Notes: generated by a model not told the origin, from the sequence alone. Counted from the first letter of the stretch, positions 22,599 to 36,007 are shown. The stretch is DNA of 64,000 nt from Trichuris trichiura (GCA_037903355.1 JBAJFE010000023.1:310001-374000), one strand, 5' to 3'. Numbers and translations are program-made.

Positions 22599-25546
22599 AT
22601 GGCTGCATCGAAGCAGTTTGTATGCACTTCAATATTCGGACTACGACAGTGCCGTTCCGCCTTAGTTGGAGAACGTAGGCACATTTTCACCGAAGTAAGT
22701 AAACTAAACTGCCGTGTTACTCGTTGGATATTCAACCAAATACCACAAACGCATTTTGCCGCCTTACGCGTAGGGAAATATTTGGAATGTGAATAGCGCT
22801 AGCGGTTGTTTCTCCCGTCGCGTACGTGCTTTGCGTTACTTGCATCTCATTTGTGTATTATTGGTGGAGCCCATACTGTCCAATGGGTTTAGAAATAAAC
22901 ATTTTTAAAAAACGCGTCTTTTATGACCAATAATTGTGTTCATATTTTTCGCAAAGTGAGTTATCATATTTTCCTCGCTCTATATGTTTTTTTCAACCTA
23001 CGTTTTGTTTTTGCGGTTCGCTCGTACGTGCATTTTTTGATTTGTTTGTTAGTTTAGCCTTAAATCGACGCGGTTGCACTTTTTAAAATGATGCGCAGGT
23101 GCACATGCATGATGTACTGTATTACCGTTTTACTGATGCGCAGGTTCACGTGGATGGAAAATTTTGCCCGTATTCAAATGTTTTTCTTTTTTTCGCTCGA
23201 TTATAAGCAGCTGAACGTTTTTGTTTTAGCCTCTGCGCGTTACGTTAATTCCCGGCGATGGAATTGGGCCGGAAATATCCCATTCGGTGCAAAAAATCTT
23301 TGAAGCGGCGGAGGTTTTGCGGGATTCAACTTTTGACGACCGTTTCTTTAATTTGGCTGTTCTTAGGTGCCAGTTGCGTGGGACCCGGTGGACGTAACGC
23401 CTGTGAGAGGTCGCGATGGTCGATGGCAGATTCCTTCGCGTGTTATTGAGTCTATTCATCAAACGAAACTTGGCTTAAAAGGACCATTGGCCACACCCGT
23501 TGGAAAGGGACATCGCTCGTTGAATTTGGCTATTCGAAAGTATATTCCCGCCTTGGCGGACGTTTCAGCTTTACGGGTACATTTCAAGGGAATTCAACTT
23601 GTTTGCCAACGTGCGACCGTCTAAAAGCATACCTGGTTACAAAACGCTCTATGACAACGTTGACATTGTTACCATTAGGGAAAATACGGAAGGCGAATAT
23701 TCTGGCATCGAGCACGAAGTGAGTTTTTTCAATATTATTAATAAATTCGGCTTATTTTTTTCATAGATTATAGATGGAGTTGTTCAGAGCATCAAACTAA
23801 TCACTGAAAGCGCATCTAAGCGTATAGCTCAATATGCTTTTGAGTATGCGCGCCAAAATGGGCGAAAGAAAGTAACTGCCGTCCATAAAGCGAATATTAT
23901 GTATAAAATCCATTTGCTTGTCTTCCACGCTGACCAATGATTGCAGGCGTATGTCCGATGGTCTCTTTCTTGGCAAATGCCGTGAAGCGGCGGAACACTA
24001 TCCCGAAATCAAATTTAACGAAGCATATCTGGACACATTGTGCTTGAATGTAAATTTTTCTTATAAATATATTCAGAGATATTCTTTTTAAGCACTTAAA
24101 TTTTTTCAGCTAGTCCAAGATCCCGTCCAATATGACGTACTCGTTATGCCGAATCTTTACGGTGATATAATAAGGTAGGCAGCTTGATGCAGTCTTGTAA
24201 GTACCAAAAATGGGCGACCGCTGAATAACAGCTTTCTGGAATGATCATTGTAAAATTCATCCGCTTAAGGCATCTTGAAAACTAATTTTTATTGTTAGCA
24301 TAAAAGGAAGAAACTTACGTTGATATGCTGTAAAGGAAGGGGACGCTAGCTTCGGCAATGCGATGTGGTAACTGAACGTAAGCGTTTATTCTTTCCCAAT
24401 GTCTTTTCCATTTATGGAATTGGCAGCAGTCAAGGTTACAGTGTTTTTTGTTTTCAATTATTTTTGCCAGGATTTCCGGCAGCCTTTAATAGGTCAGCAC
24501 TGTCATTTCCATTCCTTCATTGGCGTAAGGTGAACCTGCGCATCATATATAGTACCTCCTTACGAGAATTTTAACGGAAAGGAAAAACGGTGATTTGAAT
24601 AGCATCGTATACTTTTCGTTTTTAGCAAGTGACGAATTGCCTGCGCACTTTTGGCATTTGGCCAACTGTTGGACAGGAACGTTGCCTCAGGAACCGCTAT
24701 TTTTGGGCTCCAGTTGAGGAGAGCAGTCCCACCCTTACTTTACTCAACGCAAAGGTTGGCACTTTAACAATTGTGCTAACTGCTCTTGTTGGCGCTGGTT
24801 CGAACCTGCAATAATTAGAGATATACTGTAAAAAGTCCAATGGACTTTGACTACGCCTTTCGCCTTTGCTTTTTAAACCATTTATAGCATTTTTTAAACG
24901 TATATATACTTACATTTTTGCTCTACTAACCGGTGCTTTTTCTTTTAAAAAAAAGTAGTTTTTAGTTGCTGAACTTTTTTCGGCATGAAAGCGCCTTATT
25001 TTTTTGTATTCTTCATCTTCCATTGTTATTTTGCTCGAGCCGTTTGGCCAAAATCTTTCGGGCGGCCTAGCTGTCGGCAATGTGAGGGAAGTGTGTTTGT
25101 TCTCTTTTTCGGCACTTCGACGAAAAACGTTTGCGCCTTTTCGTAACTATTCTCATTTTGCAGCGATCTCTGCGCCGGACTCATCGGCGGCCTTGGCGTA
25201 ACGCCAAGCGGCAATATTGGTACGGAAGCAATGATTTTTGAATCGGTCAGGTGGCGCCAAATGATTTCTGCTGAATTACCGTAAGCCTTTTTTGATTTTC
25301 AAGGTACATGGAACGGCTCCAGACATTGCCGGTCAAGATTTGGCAAATCCGACTGCTTTGCTGCTATCCTCGGTGATGATGCTACGCCAAGTTGGGCTAA
25401 ACGACAAAGCGAACCTGGTTGAACGCGGTTGCTTGGATACGTTGAAGGCTGGGCGCACGCTAACCGCTGACTTGGGCGGTTCGGCAAAGTGTTCGGACTA
25501 TACGAACGAAATATGCGCACGTATTCGAAATGGGATGCAAAAGTAG
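22599..25546 (+). CDS. IDH3A: Isocitrate dehydrogenase [NAD] subunit alpha, mitochondrial, complete
   Basis: Catalytic subunit of the TCA-cycle NAD-dependent isocitrate dehydrogenase (isocitrate to 2-oxoglutarate, mitochondrial matrix). Exons: 22599-22694, 23230-23313, 23367-23539, 23589-23718, 23767-23900, 23947-24049, 24110-24174, 25164-25245, 25304-25546; 369 residues against 366 in human. Exon 1 encodes a basic transit peptide. Conserved blocks: [65 protein letters not shown] and [10 protein letters not shown]. Introns 3 (ends 23588) and 8 (ends 25303) both end TTCAAG; homology and phase leave no nearby CAG/TAG alternative. Intron 7 is 989 bp, the others mostly 46-60 bp. Identity is very high, so the assignment is secure. 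Confidence 0.97.
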
Positions 25547-26166
25547 CGTCGAAGAAAGGGAAAGCCGGTTTGAGTCGTCATTGTCGGTGAAGTAATGAAT
25601 TTCTATTGATTTTGGCCGCGGCTTTTGCGGTCGTTGGGCCCCGCTCATAGCTAAGGTAAAGGGCGCATTTAGTCACTTAGTTAGGCTACTTTAGCAGTAT
25701 GTTCTATAGCTTTATGATATATTGTATTTTTTCGTCATTACTTTTATTATTACTTTTTGTCCTCCTATCGCCTGTATGCACTCATCTGTTCACTACCTCT
25801 TCACGTCCGGTTGGCTGGACGACTTTTAAGTTTTTCTAAACAAAGAAATGTTTAGCAGCATTGAAATGTTTATTCGATATTGAAACAACGTGAAACAATT
25901 TGAGCGGCGGGAAAATGAATGAAAAAATGGGAAATGGTTTGCAGCGAGTGAACGCTCAGTGCAAACTGTTGTCCAACTGATTGATACTATATTATTGAAA
26001 GGCGTCCGGTCGATCCTTCTTCCTTTGTTTCTATTGAGCAAATGAGCTTTACTTAATCCATTGTGTGACGATGACGATGGCGGCGGCGGTCTTTGCTGAT
26101 GTTGATTTGAGTTTGTCCACTTTTTGCTTCGACCAGTGGAAAAGGATCGATTGGGAGGCTGAAAGT
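25547..26166. other. Intergenic region between convergent IDH3A and TMEM200-like genes
   Basis: No gene recognised. Minus-strand frames at 25826-26150 could be a further exon of the TMEM200-like gene (acceptor TTTCAG near 26160), but none of the three frames shows a recognisable continuation. Confidence 0.35.
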
Positions 26167-26526
26167 TTAAACGGGCGCTCGAAGAATAGAGCAGTGTTTT
26201 TTCGAATAATAAGAAAAGTTCGATTTGTGTTGCTTTACAGCGACTGTACGTTGTCGTTGCTCCAAAGCGCTAACGCATGCAGCGATAAATAGCAGAGCTC
26301 CAACAGCCATAATTATTGGTCCAACAAATGTTAACCAGCTTGTATGCGCTAAAGGATGTTTTGACGATGAAGATGTCGGCGTTGAAGAATCGTTGGGATA
26401 TCGAAATCCGGCAAGTGTGGTTGCCGTACCTGCCGCTACGCAAAAACATCCGCAGAGTAAAAGCCAAAATATTCTTTCAATGAAAAAGTCCATAGTCATT
26501 GTAACGTACAAACTGTAAACGGTCAT
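26167..26526 (-). CDS. Two-pass membrane protein, TMEM200-like
   Basis: From the ATG at 26526, 119 residues. First membrane segment IFWLLLCGCFCVAAGTATTL, followed by GFRYPND. Second segment FVGPIIMAVGALLFIAACV, followed by a short basic tail. The pattern of two spans, with GxxxPxx after the first and GPIIM-VG at the second, resembles the N-terminal domain of animal TMEM200 proteins. A donor (GTACAG) in the tail could lead to further exons, so the C-terminus is uncertain. Function unknown. Confidence 0.45.
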   Translation of the reverse strand: MTVYSLYVTMTMDFFIERIFWLLLCGCFCVAAGTATTLAGFRYPNDSSTPTSSSSKHPLAHTSWLTFVGPIIMAVGALLFIAACVSALEQRQRTVAVKQHKSNFSYYSKKHCSILRAPV

Positions 26527-28713
26527 TGTATGTTCCTTGCTTGCCAATGGCTTTTAAGCAGCGGCGGCGTAACGCTAGCTCGAACCTACTATTGTCCTAA
26601 CAATGTTGTAAAAATTGATCTGCCGTCCCGAGCGAATTGCTTAACTTATCATTGATTGGTCAACAGTGTTACTTCCTATCTTTCCAAAAGTATTCGCTTC
26701 ACCGCTGTGTGACGTCAACGTTTTATGTTTCAAAATTTTTTGGGCACTTTTTTGTAAAACGATCGTTTAATTGATTGTTGAAACATTTTGTTGCACAATT
26801 TTTTTGAAGGCTAAAACCCCTCGCGACCGGCGCGTACATATTTACGTAATAAACTCGTTTCTTTTTTTCCAAAAGGAAATGTTTGTCAAAGCTTTTTTTG
26901 TTCGGATTGACGAATCCCGAAAACTTTGATAAACATTAAAGAAAATTTATTTCTACCAAAAATGCAGGTCTGGTATGAAAAATTTGCGTAAATTAACATA
27001 TTTTTAGGGTATATGTTGTGGCAGCGTTTCCGTTAGGCGGAAAATGTTTATGCTTTATATTTGTTGTAATGATATTGTTAACGTCTTTCTGATTCTTTTG
27101 CCTTTAGGACTACTTTTCCCGTCTATTCATCGGAAAACTGCCACTTCAGATTGCGCAACGAACGGCTGATTTTATGCTTACTGTAGGTCCATTTTTAAAA
27201 TTTTTATCTTTGTTTTTCTACACATTATCATTGAAAAAAAAGAACCAAAATGGTTAGGTTTACTTGTTCATATTTTAGTCAATTAACATATTGTTAAAGC
27301 AGCTGAGTAGCATCGTCTCTGCTCACTAAGAAAGGTAAGTCCACTAGTCAATGTATGCATCTATTTTTTCCATTAATGCTCGATAATATATACATATATG
27401 TTATGCATGTATACTGTGTGTGTATACTGAAAATTTGTCTATTGATTTTCCGCCACGTAAGATCCGAAAGCTCTGTTATTTTCAACTAAGATAGGTATTT
27501 ACGTAATAGGAGAATGCCTTGCTTCAAAATGAAGTAATTTACGTCGCTTAGACGTTCGCCCAACTGAGCGGGGGACGAAGGCTGCAACAGAAAGTTTCTT
27601 TCCATTTTTGGACTTTTTTAATGTTTACTGTAAATTGATGATGCGCCTTGTTGGCAGATTTCATTAGCTTCCTAACCGTAGCGGCGTTCCTTTTACACGA
27701 AATCTCTAATGAAGTAACGATTGGTTGTTAAATCAATATTGCTACGTTCAACAATTGCTGTACCCATTGGCAATCCGTCCTTTTCCGCTAAAAAAAACAT
27801 TACGTCATCAATTGAGCGGCAAATAAGTACACGCTACTTGTGACGCAATGTTCTGGCGGATTTTGGTGCCTAAAGAAAAAAAATTACGCTTAGAAATAAT
27901 TACCGTATTTGTTAACATTTCCGCTTAGTAAAGGACCGCCTCGGGAATGAGTTGCTTCAATTTGTTATGCTGCAGATATCATTACACCGACGCGACACGA
28001 CCTACCATCAATTTCAAAAAATTAACAATACATATTCACAGCTTAATCACGTTTTTAACAATTTGCCTTATCAACTGTCAGCCGATTCAATCGACAGCAA
28101 TCACCGATGATCCAATAGTTTCAATAGCCTTTCATTTGTGCCGCCCATTTGTCATTTCTGACCGCGATCGAGGAAATCAAAGATTTAGACTATCGCACTT
28201 GTTTTGCATAAATCGATTTATTGCTACTTGAAAATCATTTAGTGCTCATTTCTAAGAGATAGGCAATGAAGTGAAATCTCAGCGGCTGCGTAGCCATAAC
28301 AACACCTTCTTGTTGATTAGCCTTTGCGAACGTCCACGCGTAAAAAAGGAGAAAACATCGTCTTAGCTCTACACATCTCATCCTTTTATGGTTATGCAGA
28401 ACAAATCTCTTGAATGACTCATTGATTTAATAATTCGGTAAAAAGTTGAAGGTATAATGTAAGACCAAACTATACTCAATAATGGACAACACATTTTAAA
28501 GAGAAACTTGTTAGTGCACAGCAGTTCCACGCGGGCATGTTACTTGTGTACAACGTTGACCTATGACTAGAAAGAATAACGATACAATGAATGGAGGCAA
28601 AGAAATAATAAAGACAATGGCCATATGCTAATGAGCTTGTTGCTTTGGTATAACAGACGGTGAAGAGGTAAGTGGATCTATGGAAACTATCGATCTTTTT
28701 GGAGGGTCGGGGG
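26527..28713. other. Intergenic region with one exon-like segment
   Basis: No complete gene recognised. Plus strand 27108-27182 is open in phase 0, bounded by TGCCTTTAG and GTAGGT, and reads DYFSRLFIGKLPLQIAQRTA and on: composition and splice sites look like a real 25-codon exon of an unidentified gene, but no partner exon was found. An open frame at 27947-28231 looks spurious. Confidence 0.35.
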
Positions 28714-31569
28714 TTATTCAGCCTTTTCGTGATCACTTCCTAAGAAAAATAAAATAAAACTGAAGAAGAAGAAAAGAAAATGTAAAACAGGGCGTACCCG
28801 ATTCGTCCGATTCGTCGTAGACTTCGTCGGTACTCATGGACACATCCGTAGAGCAAATTGTGTAGCAGATGACGGACGCAATGCCCAAAGGAAGACCGAA
28901 AAGACAGCAAGCCAACAATGGCTGATTTGAAAACATAATCTGCAACAATATGAACGTACTTTTCAAATTTGACATCTATTCTTTGTAGGCTTACCAAAAC
29001 GGACGAGAAAAATTCAAACAGGAAATGCTTGATGCGTTGAACCAATCCACGTCCGCCGCGCGGCTATACAAACAGGTAAAATGTTTTTAAAAAATGTAAA
29101 AATTAAAAAATAACGCATCGTCACTTTGACGTCGCCGTTGTCGACGCGTTGAAGGAAAAGTAGCAGCGCTTCTTCGGTCAAATTTGCCATATCGTCTTCG
29201 GGCAAATAGTGATAGTGCGACGTGGCATTGAAGGCGAACAAACTGGGAATTGGAACCGCGCGCAACAAAATGCTACTTGCCAACGAGTTACCGTCGAACC
29301 ATACCAACTGGAATTGCTTCTTTAAAATGCTACCGTAACGCCGCCAAAGATTTTTTGCCAAATCGTCCATCCTTATATGGCAAATATTTTTACACGCGAG
29401 ACTTTAAGCTTAAGTATTTTGACCAGTACCTCTTAACGGGACTGTTCGTTTTGCGCTTTTCCACAAAATCCAATACGAACACGACGAGATACTTGTTGCA
29501 GCACGTGCCTATTTCGTACAACGTTTCGTGCTTTATTAAAGGAAAAGCCGGCCACCTTTCGCTTTGGAACCAACGCTCCAAGTCGCCATCGTCTTCTGAA
29601 AATTCAAATGACTTCCCGCCTACCAATTTCGAACGAATCTACCTGGTTTGTACAAAGCGTAGGTGCTATCCTTGAAGACAAGAATAGCTGGCACTTTGGT
29701 GACGTCGACGTCCTGAAAAGAAAAGGAAATTACTACGCAACTTCAACATGCGGCGGAAGCGCAAACTACTTCGGACAAAAGTTTAACGTCAATCCTGTAG
29801 AAGAAGGCCTTATGAAAATATTTGCGAGCAAGATGACGGTATTGTCTCTAAAAAAACGTATGAACAACGTTCACAGCAGCGGTGCATATTCGTACCGGCA
29901 AGTCGGAATGATCTGAACGATCGTCAACCAAAAGGAAAAATAAGCTTCTTGCGCTCTTGTCGCGTATACTCCAAAAATCTTCCTTCGTGTCAAGCGTTCG
30001 AATAACTGGGCTGAAATAGTACAAATTTCCATTAAGAATTATTCATGAATGAAATAGCTAAGCGATCCGTTGTCCGGTTGCCAATTGGTGGTTTTGGTAA
30101 GAAGTTAGGCTAACGATTCATCGGTGGGGCACAAAGGAACCCCCTCTTTTCAAACGGATGAGTCTACGCAGGCAGAAGAAAGCGCTATGAGAATTTAATG
30201 CTTTTTCGGGATTCAATATTTAACATGCATTTTAATACAAGCCAGGCAAAGTTGCGCTATGGAGACATACCCGGTTACTTTGTCCGTAAAATCCATGATA
30301 GCTTCTTTGGTACGTTCGCCTGTATATTCAAACAGTTCGCCATGTCGATAGCTGAGAGGTGGAAGATTTAACAAAAAAACTAACACTCGCTAACGTAAGC
30401 TTACAGTCGGATCGTTGGGTATCCGTTCACTTTTAGCTTGTTGGCCAACGATGGATACTTGGTACAATCCAACTTTGCAACTTGGACATGGCTACCCGAC
30501 AGCGCTCTGGCAACTTGGTCGAATGTTGGCAAAAGTCGCTTACAATGGCCGCACCACGGAGCATACAGCTATAATAACGCGAGAAATACAATATCCCGCC
30601 AAAATAAATGCGCAAAATTGCAGCTTAGAGAAATCTGATCCTTAATTTTTAAGCAATTTGGCAGTGATTACTGAAGCGCTACAAAACAACCACAATTAAA
30701 AACAAAAACAAAGAAAAACGAAGCAACGAGCTAATCGTTTTGGATTATTACAAAATAGTATGCTTAACGAATCCATAAAACGCCTATAGTGCAATGGCAT
30801 TATTATTTTTAACCATACGAGCATTGGAAACAGCATGTACTTGTAATAATATGAAGAAAAGCTTAATTTGGTAGTATTTCTTGTATTCGATGCAACAACT
30901 TAAGCGGAAAATGCAAAATTGAAGACTTAATAATTAATAAACGTATATGAAGATAGGAGACTGTATGGTCGAACTTGATTATTCTTTGTACCTGAGCATC
31001 AATAGCAGATATTCACTTTTATCACTGAGACGCGTAGCGCACGCTAATACCTCGTACGATTTGGCAACACTAACAGTAATAGTAAGGTAGAAAGAAACGA
31101 AAAGCATTAATTCAAATGGAACACTTTACCAAACACCGAATCGTAAATGCTAAAAAGTTTAAATTTCAGCGCGCAGATTTTTGCTAGCTATCTGACAAGG
31201 AATTTTTTTTATATTTGGAAAAAGGGACCGTGAAACGAATCGTTAAATGGTTATTTGATTTAGTAGTTTCCTCTACCTGCAAGCATGAACGCGGTTATTG
31301 TTTTATCAAATAACTATGAGCATAGCCGACTCAACCATACCGTAAAAAAGTGAGTTAAACAAACTTACCATAACAAGCCAAAGACCGTTTTCTTTTGCCT
31401 CCAAAAATCTAGAATAAGTTTTAATCGTAAAACTAAATTAAGGCACTAAAAAGTTTTGTGCTTACCGGTCGTCAAGGTCAAAAACTACTGTTGGAGTAAA
31501 TGGCATGCACACGGACGCAACAGCAAGAAAGCAAAAAGAGCGATAAGCCTCGGCGTATATAGTCATCAT
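28714..31569 (-). CDS. TMX3: Thioredoxin-related transmembrane protein 3 (TMX3), complete, 12 exons
   Basis: ER membrane protein disulfide isomerase. Exons: 31569-31466, 31408-31369, 30568-30405, 30351-30271, 30010-29896, 29847-29770, 29712-29643, 29595-29430, 29371-29125, 29063-28995, 28939-28798, 28739-28714; all phases agree, giving 433 residues (human 454). Signal peptide (1-26); thioredoxin domain with APWCGHC (active-site Cys 54 and 57) and the cis-Pro motif GYPTI; further thioredoxin-like domains with KVPAILVFKD; C-terminal span CCLFGLPLGIASVICYTIC, closely matching the human span; acidic tail ending HEKAE. Human TMX3 ends in a Lys-rich ER-retention signal; here only one Lys stands at position -3. 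Intron 8 ends ATATAAG. The 800 bp intron 2 lies between WLVM and the CGHC exon. Confidence 0.93.
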
Positions 31570-33699
31570 TTTACAATCAAACACTTTTCGGAACATATAA
31601 ATTGATTTATGTCGAAAAGAGGATGATCATTTCAACGCTGTCACAAAGCGCTTGCAAGTTTCATTAAAAGTAAGAGCTCTTCTCATGGGTCAACGAAGAA
31701 TTCCATTCGCACGTAGTGGGATTTCTCCGGCGTCAGATTACGTCGAGTGAATAGAAATCAAGTTGCTTGAATTTAGCTGCGTCTTACCCGCAATGTTGAA
31801 TCAATATAAAGCTGCAAAACATTTTTAAGACGCTAGAAACTTCAAAAAAAGATGTTTTTTAAAAATATATACAGCATCAATTTACGATAAACAAACTCTA
31901 CATTATATTTATTTGCTATTTCACTTTGAGAATCCTTAGGCGCATACACCACCGATGACCAGTAGCCGACAGGAGCTTTCAAAAACAGAATACAAAATTC
32001 GGCTGCCTACGAAAGACGTTGTACAGAATTTTTTTTCTTTAGGCACACTCTTACCAGTTTGTGATGTAATTACGTTGTTTAGTAAGCAGTTTCACTCTTT
32101 TGCTTTGGCTACTTCTTCTTACAATTATTACTGATCACTAGGAAAATCAATATCGGCAGAGAAGTCTCGATTCAACCTGTGAATCAATAAGCTATTCATT
32201 CTGCTTCTTCGCTGTTGTGGAGAACAGAACTACAAGCAATTGCCTTTGCATTTTAGTCTTACGGAAGCTGAACCGTAAAGAATAAATTGAGCTTCACTGG
32301 GCAGACTAAATAGACAAATTAATTTGTGATGTTCAGGTTAGACGCTGTTTTCAATTGTATGGGCAGCATTGCAGTGACGGCGGCGCTGAAAATGATGGCA
32401 GAATTTACAAGAGTAATCATTCATATTTGATATTGCAAGTGGCTCAGCGCATAGATTATTAATCCATCCATTAAAATGCAATGTTTGTTGCTAATAAATT
32501 CTTGCGCTTTTGTTTGGCTTGATGTTTTTTCCGGCAAACATTTGTAAACAAAAAATTAGGTTTCGGCTTAAAGATGGCTTGTAAACAATAGCTTAATAAC
32601 TTGACTGCTGTTATGACGCGCTACAGTAATCGATACGTGTACTTTCGGGAAAAAGTTTGATGCAGTTGCAAAAAACGCAAATAAATTAAAAACAGCTATT
32701 TTAACTGGTTAAAAGGGTAGACGGGATTTTTGCATAAAACGCCGGTGGTGTACTGTAGGAAAAACGAAAATGAAGTACAACTCATTCAAGTTTGCCTCAG
32801 ACTGTCTATACGAAAGCCAATGCCGATTAGAGCTTTCAGCTCAAGCTATCCGCTGTTACGGAGACCAAAGGAATTTTAGTTCTAGGTTTTAGCATAGGCT
32901 GCGTGCGCTAAATCTTTACCAACAAACTTGATTTTACTTTCACGTGCAGTGATCGCAGAACTTCTAATTGAAAAGCACCAAGCAAAAGTTTAATCTGCTA
33001 CCTTTGCGTTAGCGCTGCCGTGCTGTTGAAATCCGCTAGAATTCGTCGATTCTAATTTTTTTAAACTTGTCGACGTGCACTTTTTGGAGGTAAAAGCTGT
33101 GGCCGCTAAACAAGCTTATAAATACGACATAATATGTGCTTTGCGCCATAGAGGAATTGGTTTAAGCTTTTACGTTTAATAAAAACAATAAATTAGTAAC
33201 AAGGCAGTAACCGTAGGGCCAAATGCCTGCTGATCAATGAGAAGTTGTTACAGTAACTCCTGCTGCTTAAACTGATTACGTGGCAAAGGTAATTTTTCAA
33301 AACTTTCTCGTTCGCTATTCAACTTTTTCGTTTAAGTTAAACTACCAGGCGAGCGCTCAATTGTTTCATGCGTTTTTAGCTCATTTGCGAATCTTCGTCG
33401 ACCACCAATGTGGCTACCGCCCGCGTCAGTATACGCAAGGTCAGTAGACTCTATTTATTAGCCAATTTGTGTTTGCCAATTAGTTATTTGGCCAGAGTAT
33501 CTTTTGCAACACCGCTGCGAAGTCACTGTTTCCAATTTGAACATTTATTTACCCTCCTTAACGTGTATTCCTTCATTTATTGTCCCCGTTCGCGCTTCAG
33601 TCTTGCTAGTCAACCTCATTCGTAAAAGTTAAGCTAAGTTTGCTTTTGACTCTTTTAATGGACGAAAAATTCGTTATTACTTTCTTATAACCCTAAAAT
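31570..33699. other. Region upstream of TMX3, no gene recognised
   Basis: AT-rich, no convincing coding segment. A plus-strand stretch at about 33380-33440 (acceptor TTTTTAG, donor GTCAGT) is open but unassigned. It contains one ACTGTAGGAAAA motif at 32752. Confidence 0.4.
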
Positions 33700-35421
33700 T
33701 TAGCGAAAACGAGCCTTGACCATTCCGTGCCAACGGTAACTTCGCATTGCCGGCGATGGGTTGCAGAGGGAGATGTTATAGCGTTAATAGGTTTCAGAGC
33801 TGCTTGAGTCCGTTGAGCTTGACGTAGCTGAAATGTTTGTCATGCTAAAGAACGCTGTAGCTCTTTTTCAAAAAAAGCAATGATTAGTCTTGAAGCTTTT
33901 TCTTTAAAAAGTACTTGATTATCTTTTTTAATGGGTCTGTAATAACGAAAACGAAGTCATATCCAGTGGACGGTTAAATATTTAAGATTAGCTGAAAGTG
34001 CGGAAATTTTCCAATCTAACTAATTTTCTATTAGCTGCTGTAGCAAAGTTGAAAGTCAAAAATGACTGCGAATCAGCAACACTCAAATGTAAAGCTTAAT
34101 AGCAGTCATCTTTAAGCGTGATAGTTTAAAAGGGCGCATAGTGCATAGGCTACTTTGTTTTTGCTTCCAAAAATTCTACAAGTTTAAATTCCGTTGCGTC
34201 GGAATGTTTGTTTTGGCTGTACCTGATATAACATGAGAACCGTGTATAAATACTTGTGGGGGAAGTAATGGTTACCATAAAGTTGCATATGTCTTAGTGG
34301 AAGACAGAATGACGTTCTAAGCTTCTCGTCAAATATTTAGACTGCTCTATAGTTGCGTACAGGCATTGAAGTATAAATGGGCAATACTTTAATAACTTTT
34401 AAAAGTACTTACATTCTTCGCTTTCGTAGAAACCGCGTTTTACCAAAGGGTGAATAAAATGGTTTTCCATTTTTTCCGCCGCTGTGTCAATCTAAATGAT
34501 GCTCAGCGAGAGTACATTTTCTTTTAGCTTTCGCTTACAGAAATTTTAGAACAATTTTCCAATGTTAGATTGGGAATTAGATTTTCTTACAGCATTTTAC
34601 GTAGCAAAGAAATGTTGAGACAATTAGTTTTGCTCCCAACAATTCTACGTACTTATTAAACGTAGAAGCGGGAGATTTCTGCTCAAAGTTGAATAATTCA
34701 AAACGAAATAAGATTTACTACCTCTACTTCGTACTGTTCACGGCAATTTATGTAGTCTATCCATAACGTTTTCGTCCTTTCGCTGTCCGTACGCTGATAT
34801 CCTGTTTATATAAGCAGACTTAAAGGCGCTACAGTATGTTGTAATGAACTCACTGGTTCGTTCAAGCTCTCCGTAATATTGGTCGTGCAAATGGCCGCAT
34901 TCAATATCCAACTTTTTATTCGCTTCTTTGTATTCTCTTACCAGCTTATAATATTCTGCTAGCTGCTCTTCTGTTGGTTCAACGTAACGGGTTTTACCAT
35001 CTTTATTTTCCCTTATTTTTAATGCCTTTGCGATTGTAGACTAAAATTCTCATGTTGTACAAAACCGTACGAAAGCTTAAAGCGGAACAAACTGAGGCGC
35101 TTAGCTTTTCCTTTAGGATAATGAATAATGTAAGCTATGCATTGCTATGAGTATTCAAATGCTTTTTGCATACATTCACTTAAATCGTCAGTTAGTATCC
35201 AGAAAAGAGAACGTTGTCAAGTTTACACTTACAAGCGCATCAACGAAGCGTGATCTGAACTTTTGAAAACCTTCGGTTTGTAACTGTTGGCTTTGATTCA
35301 CCTTTTGGTTGACCATGGAAACTTCGTAGGGATGCTCCTGTAGTAGATTCGGAATTTGAATAAAAATACGAGTTTTTTTCTCACCGAAGTATCTAGTCCA
35401 TGTAAACGGATAAAGTAACGT
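33700..35421 (-). CDS. Unidentified multi-exon gene, minus strand (exons partly resolved)
   Basis: Not recognised. Exon-like segments with matching phase: 35421-35233 (acceptor TGTAG, donor GTAAGT; contains TRIFIQIPNLLQEHPYEV) and 35040 to about 34770 (acceptor TTTTAG; contains EEQLAEYYKLVREYKEANKK and LERTSEFITTYCSAF). Further open segments lie at about 34690-34635 (ELFNFEQKSPASTFNKYVEL), 34489-34415 (AEKMENHFIHPLVKRGFY, donor GTAAGT), 34235-34165 (DATEFKLVEFLEAKTK) and perhaps 33835-33700. Two of them share an F-K-x-V-E-x-L-x-A-K pattern, suggesting an internal repeat. The protein is helical and charged, with no signal peptide or membrane span seen. Exon order after the second is not certain. 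Confidence 0.45.
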
Positions 35422-35972
35422 CTACAGAAAAGTTGAGTGAATTATTATCACGTAGCAAAACGAGTTGAGTTTTCTTAAAATCGAGTATCTACTTAAAACT
35501 AATTACTTTCGTTACAACGTATGTCGAGTAGCCTATAAGTGACTACGAATTATTTCAAAACGCGTCTACAGACTCTAACATTTTTAAGGCGGGAAAATGA
35601 GAACTTTTTCCAACCTTAATTCGACAATTGCCCCAATTGTTTTTGCAACGCTGGCGCAATCCAAACGCGTGCAAAATCAACTGACCATAATGTCAGCGCG
35701 CGTGGAAATTCGGCAAGCAAGTACGTAATGGAGGTTTTTTTGTGAATAAAAAAGTACCTATCGTTCATTTAATCTCACTGTAATTTACTTTGAACTTGAT
35801 TTATACGCTCTCGCTATGCTTAACTTTTCTAGCAATTTTTAGCAGGCCATTTTTATTTTCTTGAAGATGAGTTGTTTTTTTGTACGGGACTATATGTTTT
35901 CATATTTAAGTGTCTTTATTACGGATCCAATGTCCCGTTGATATGTACAATAAACGAAAAGTTTTTTCCTCT

Positions 35973-36007
35973 CCGGAGCTTTCGGGTCTGTCGCGGCCCG
36001 TCGTCAG
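35973..36007 (-). ncRNA. Hammerhead-like core, left PLE arm
   Basis: Minus strand: CTGACGA (36007-36001), hairpin CGGGCC...GACCCG, AAAGCTCCGG. One pair in stem II is weakened relative to the right arm (GGGCC against GGGTC). It lies about 355 bp downstream of the GIY-YIG frame in sense orientation. Confidence 0.45.

Noticed and set aside
24780..24815. GGTTCGAACC resembling a tRNA T-arm
   Set aside because: The flanking T-stem does not pair fully and no D-arm, anticodon arm or acceptor stem fits; it is one of the dispersed GAACCTGCA motif copies.
27947..28231. Plus-strand 94-codon frame with a hydrophobic middle
   Set aside because: Low similarity to any family and AT-driven composition; no exon boundaries.
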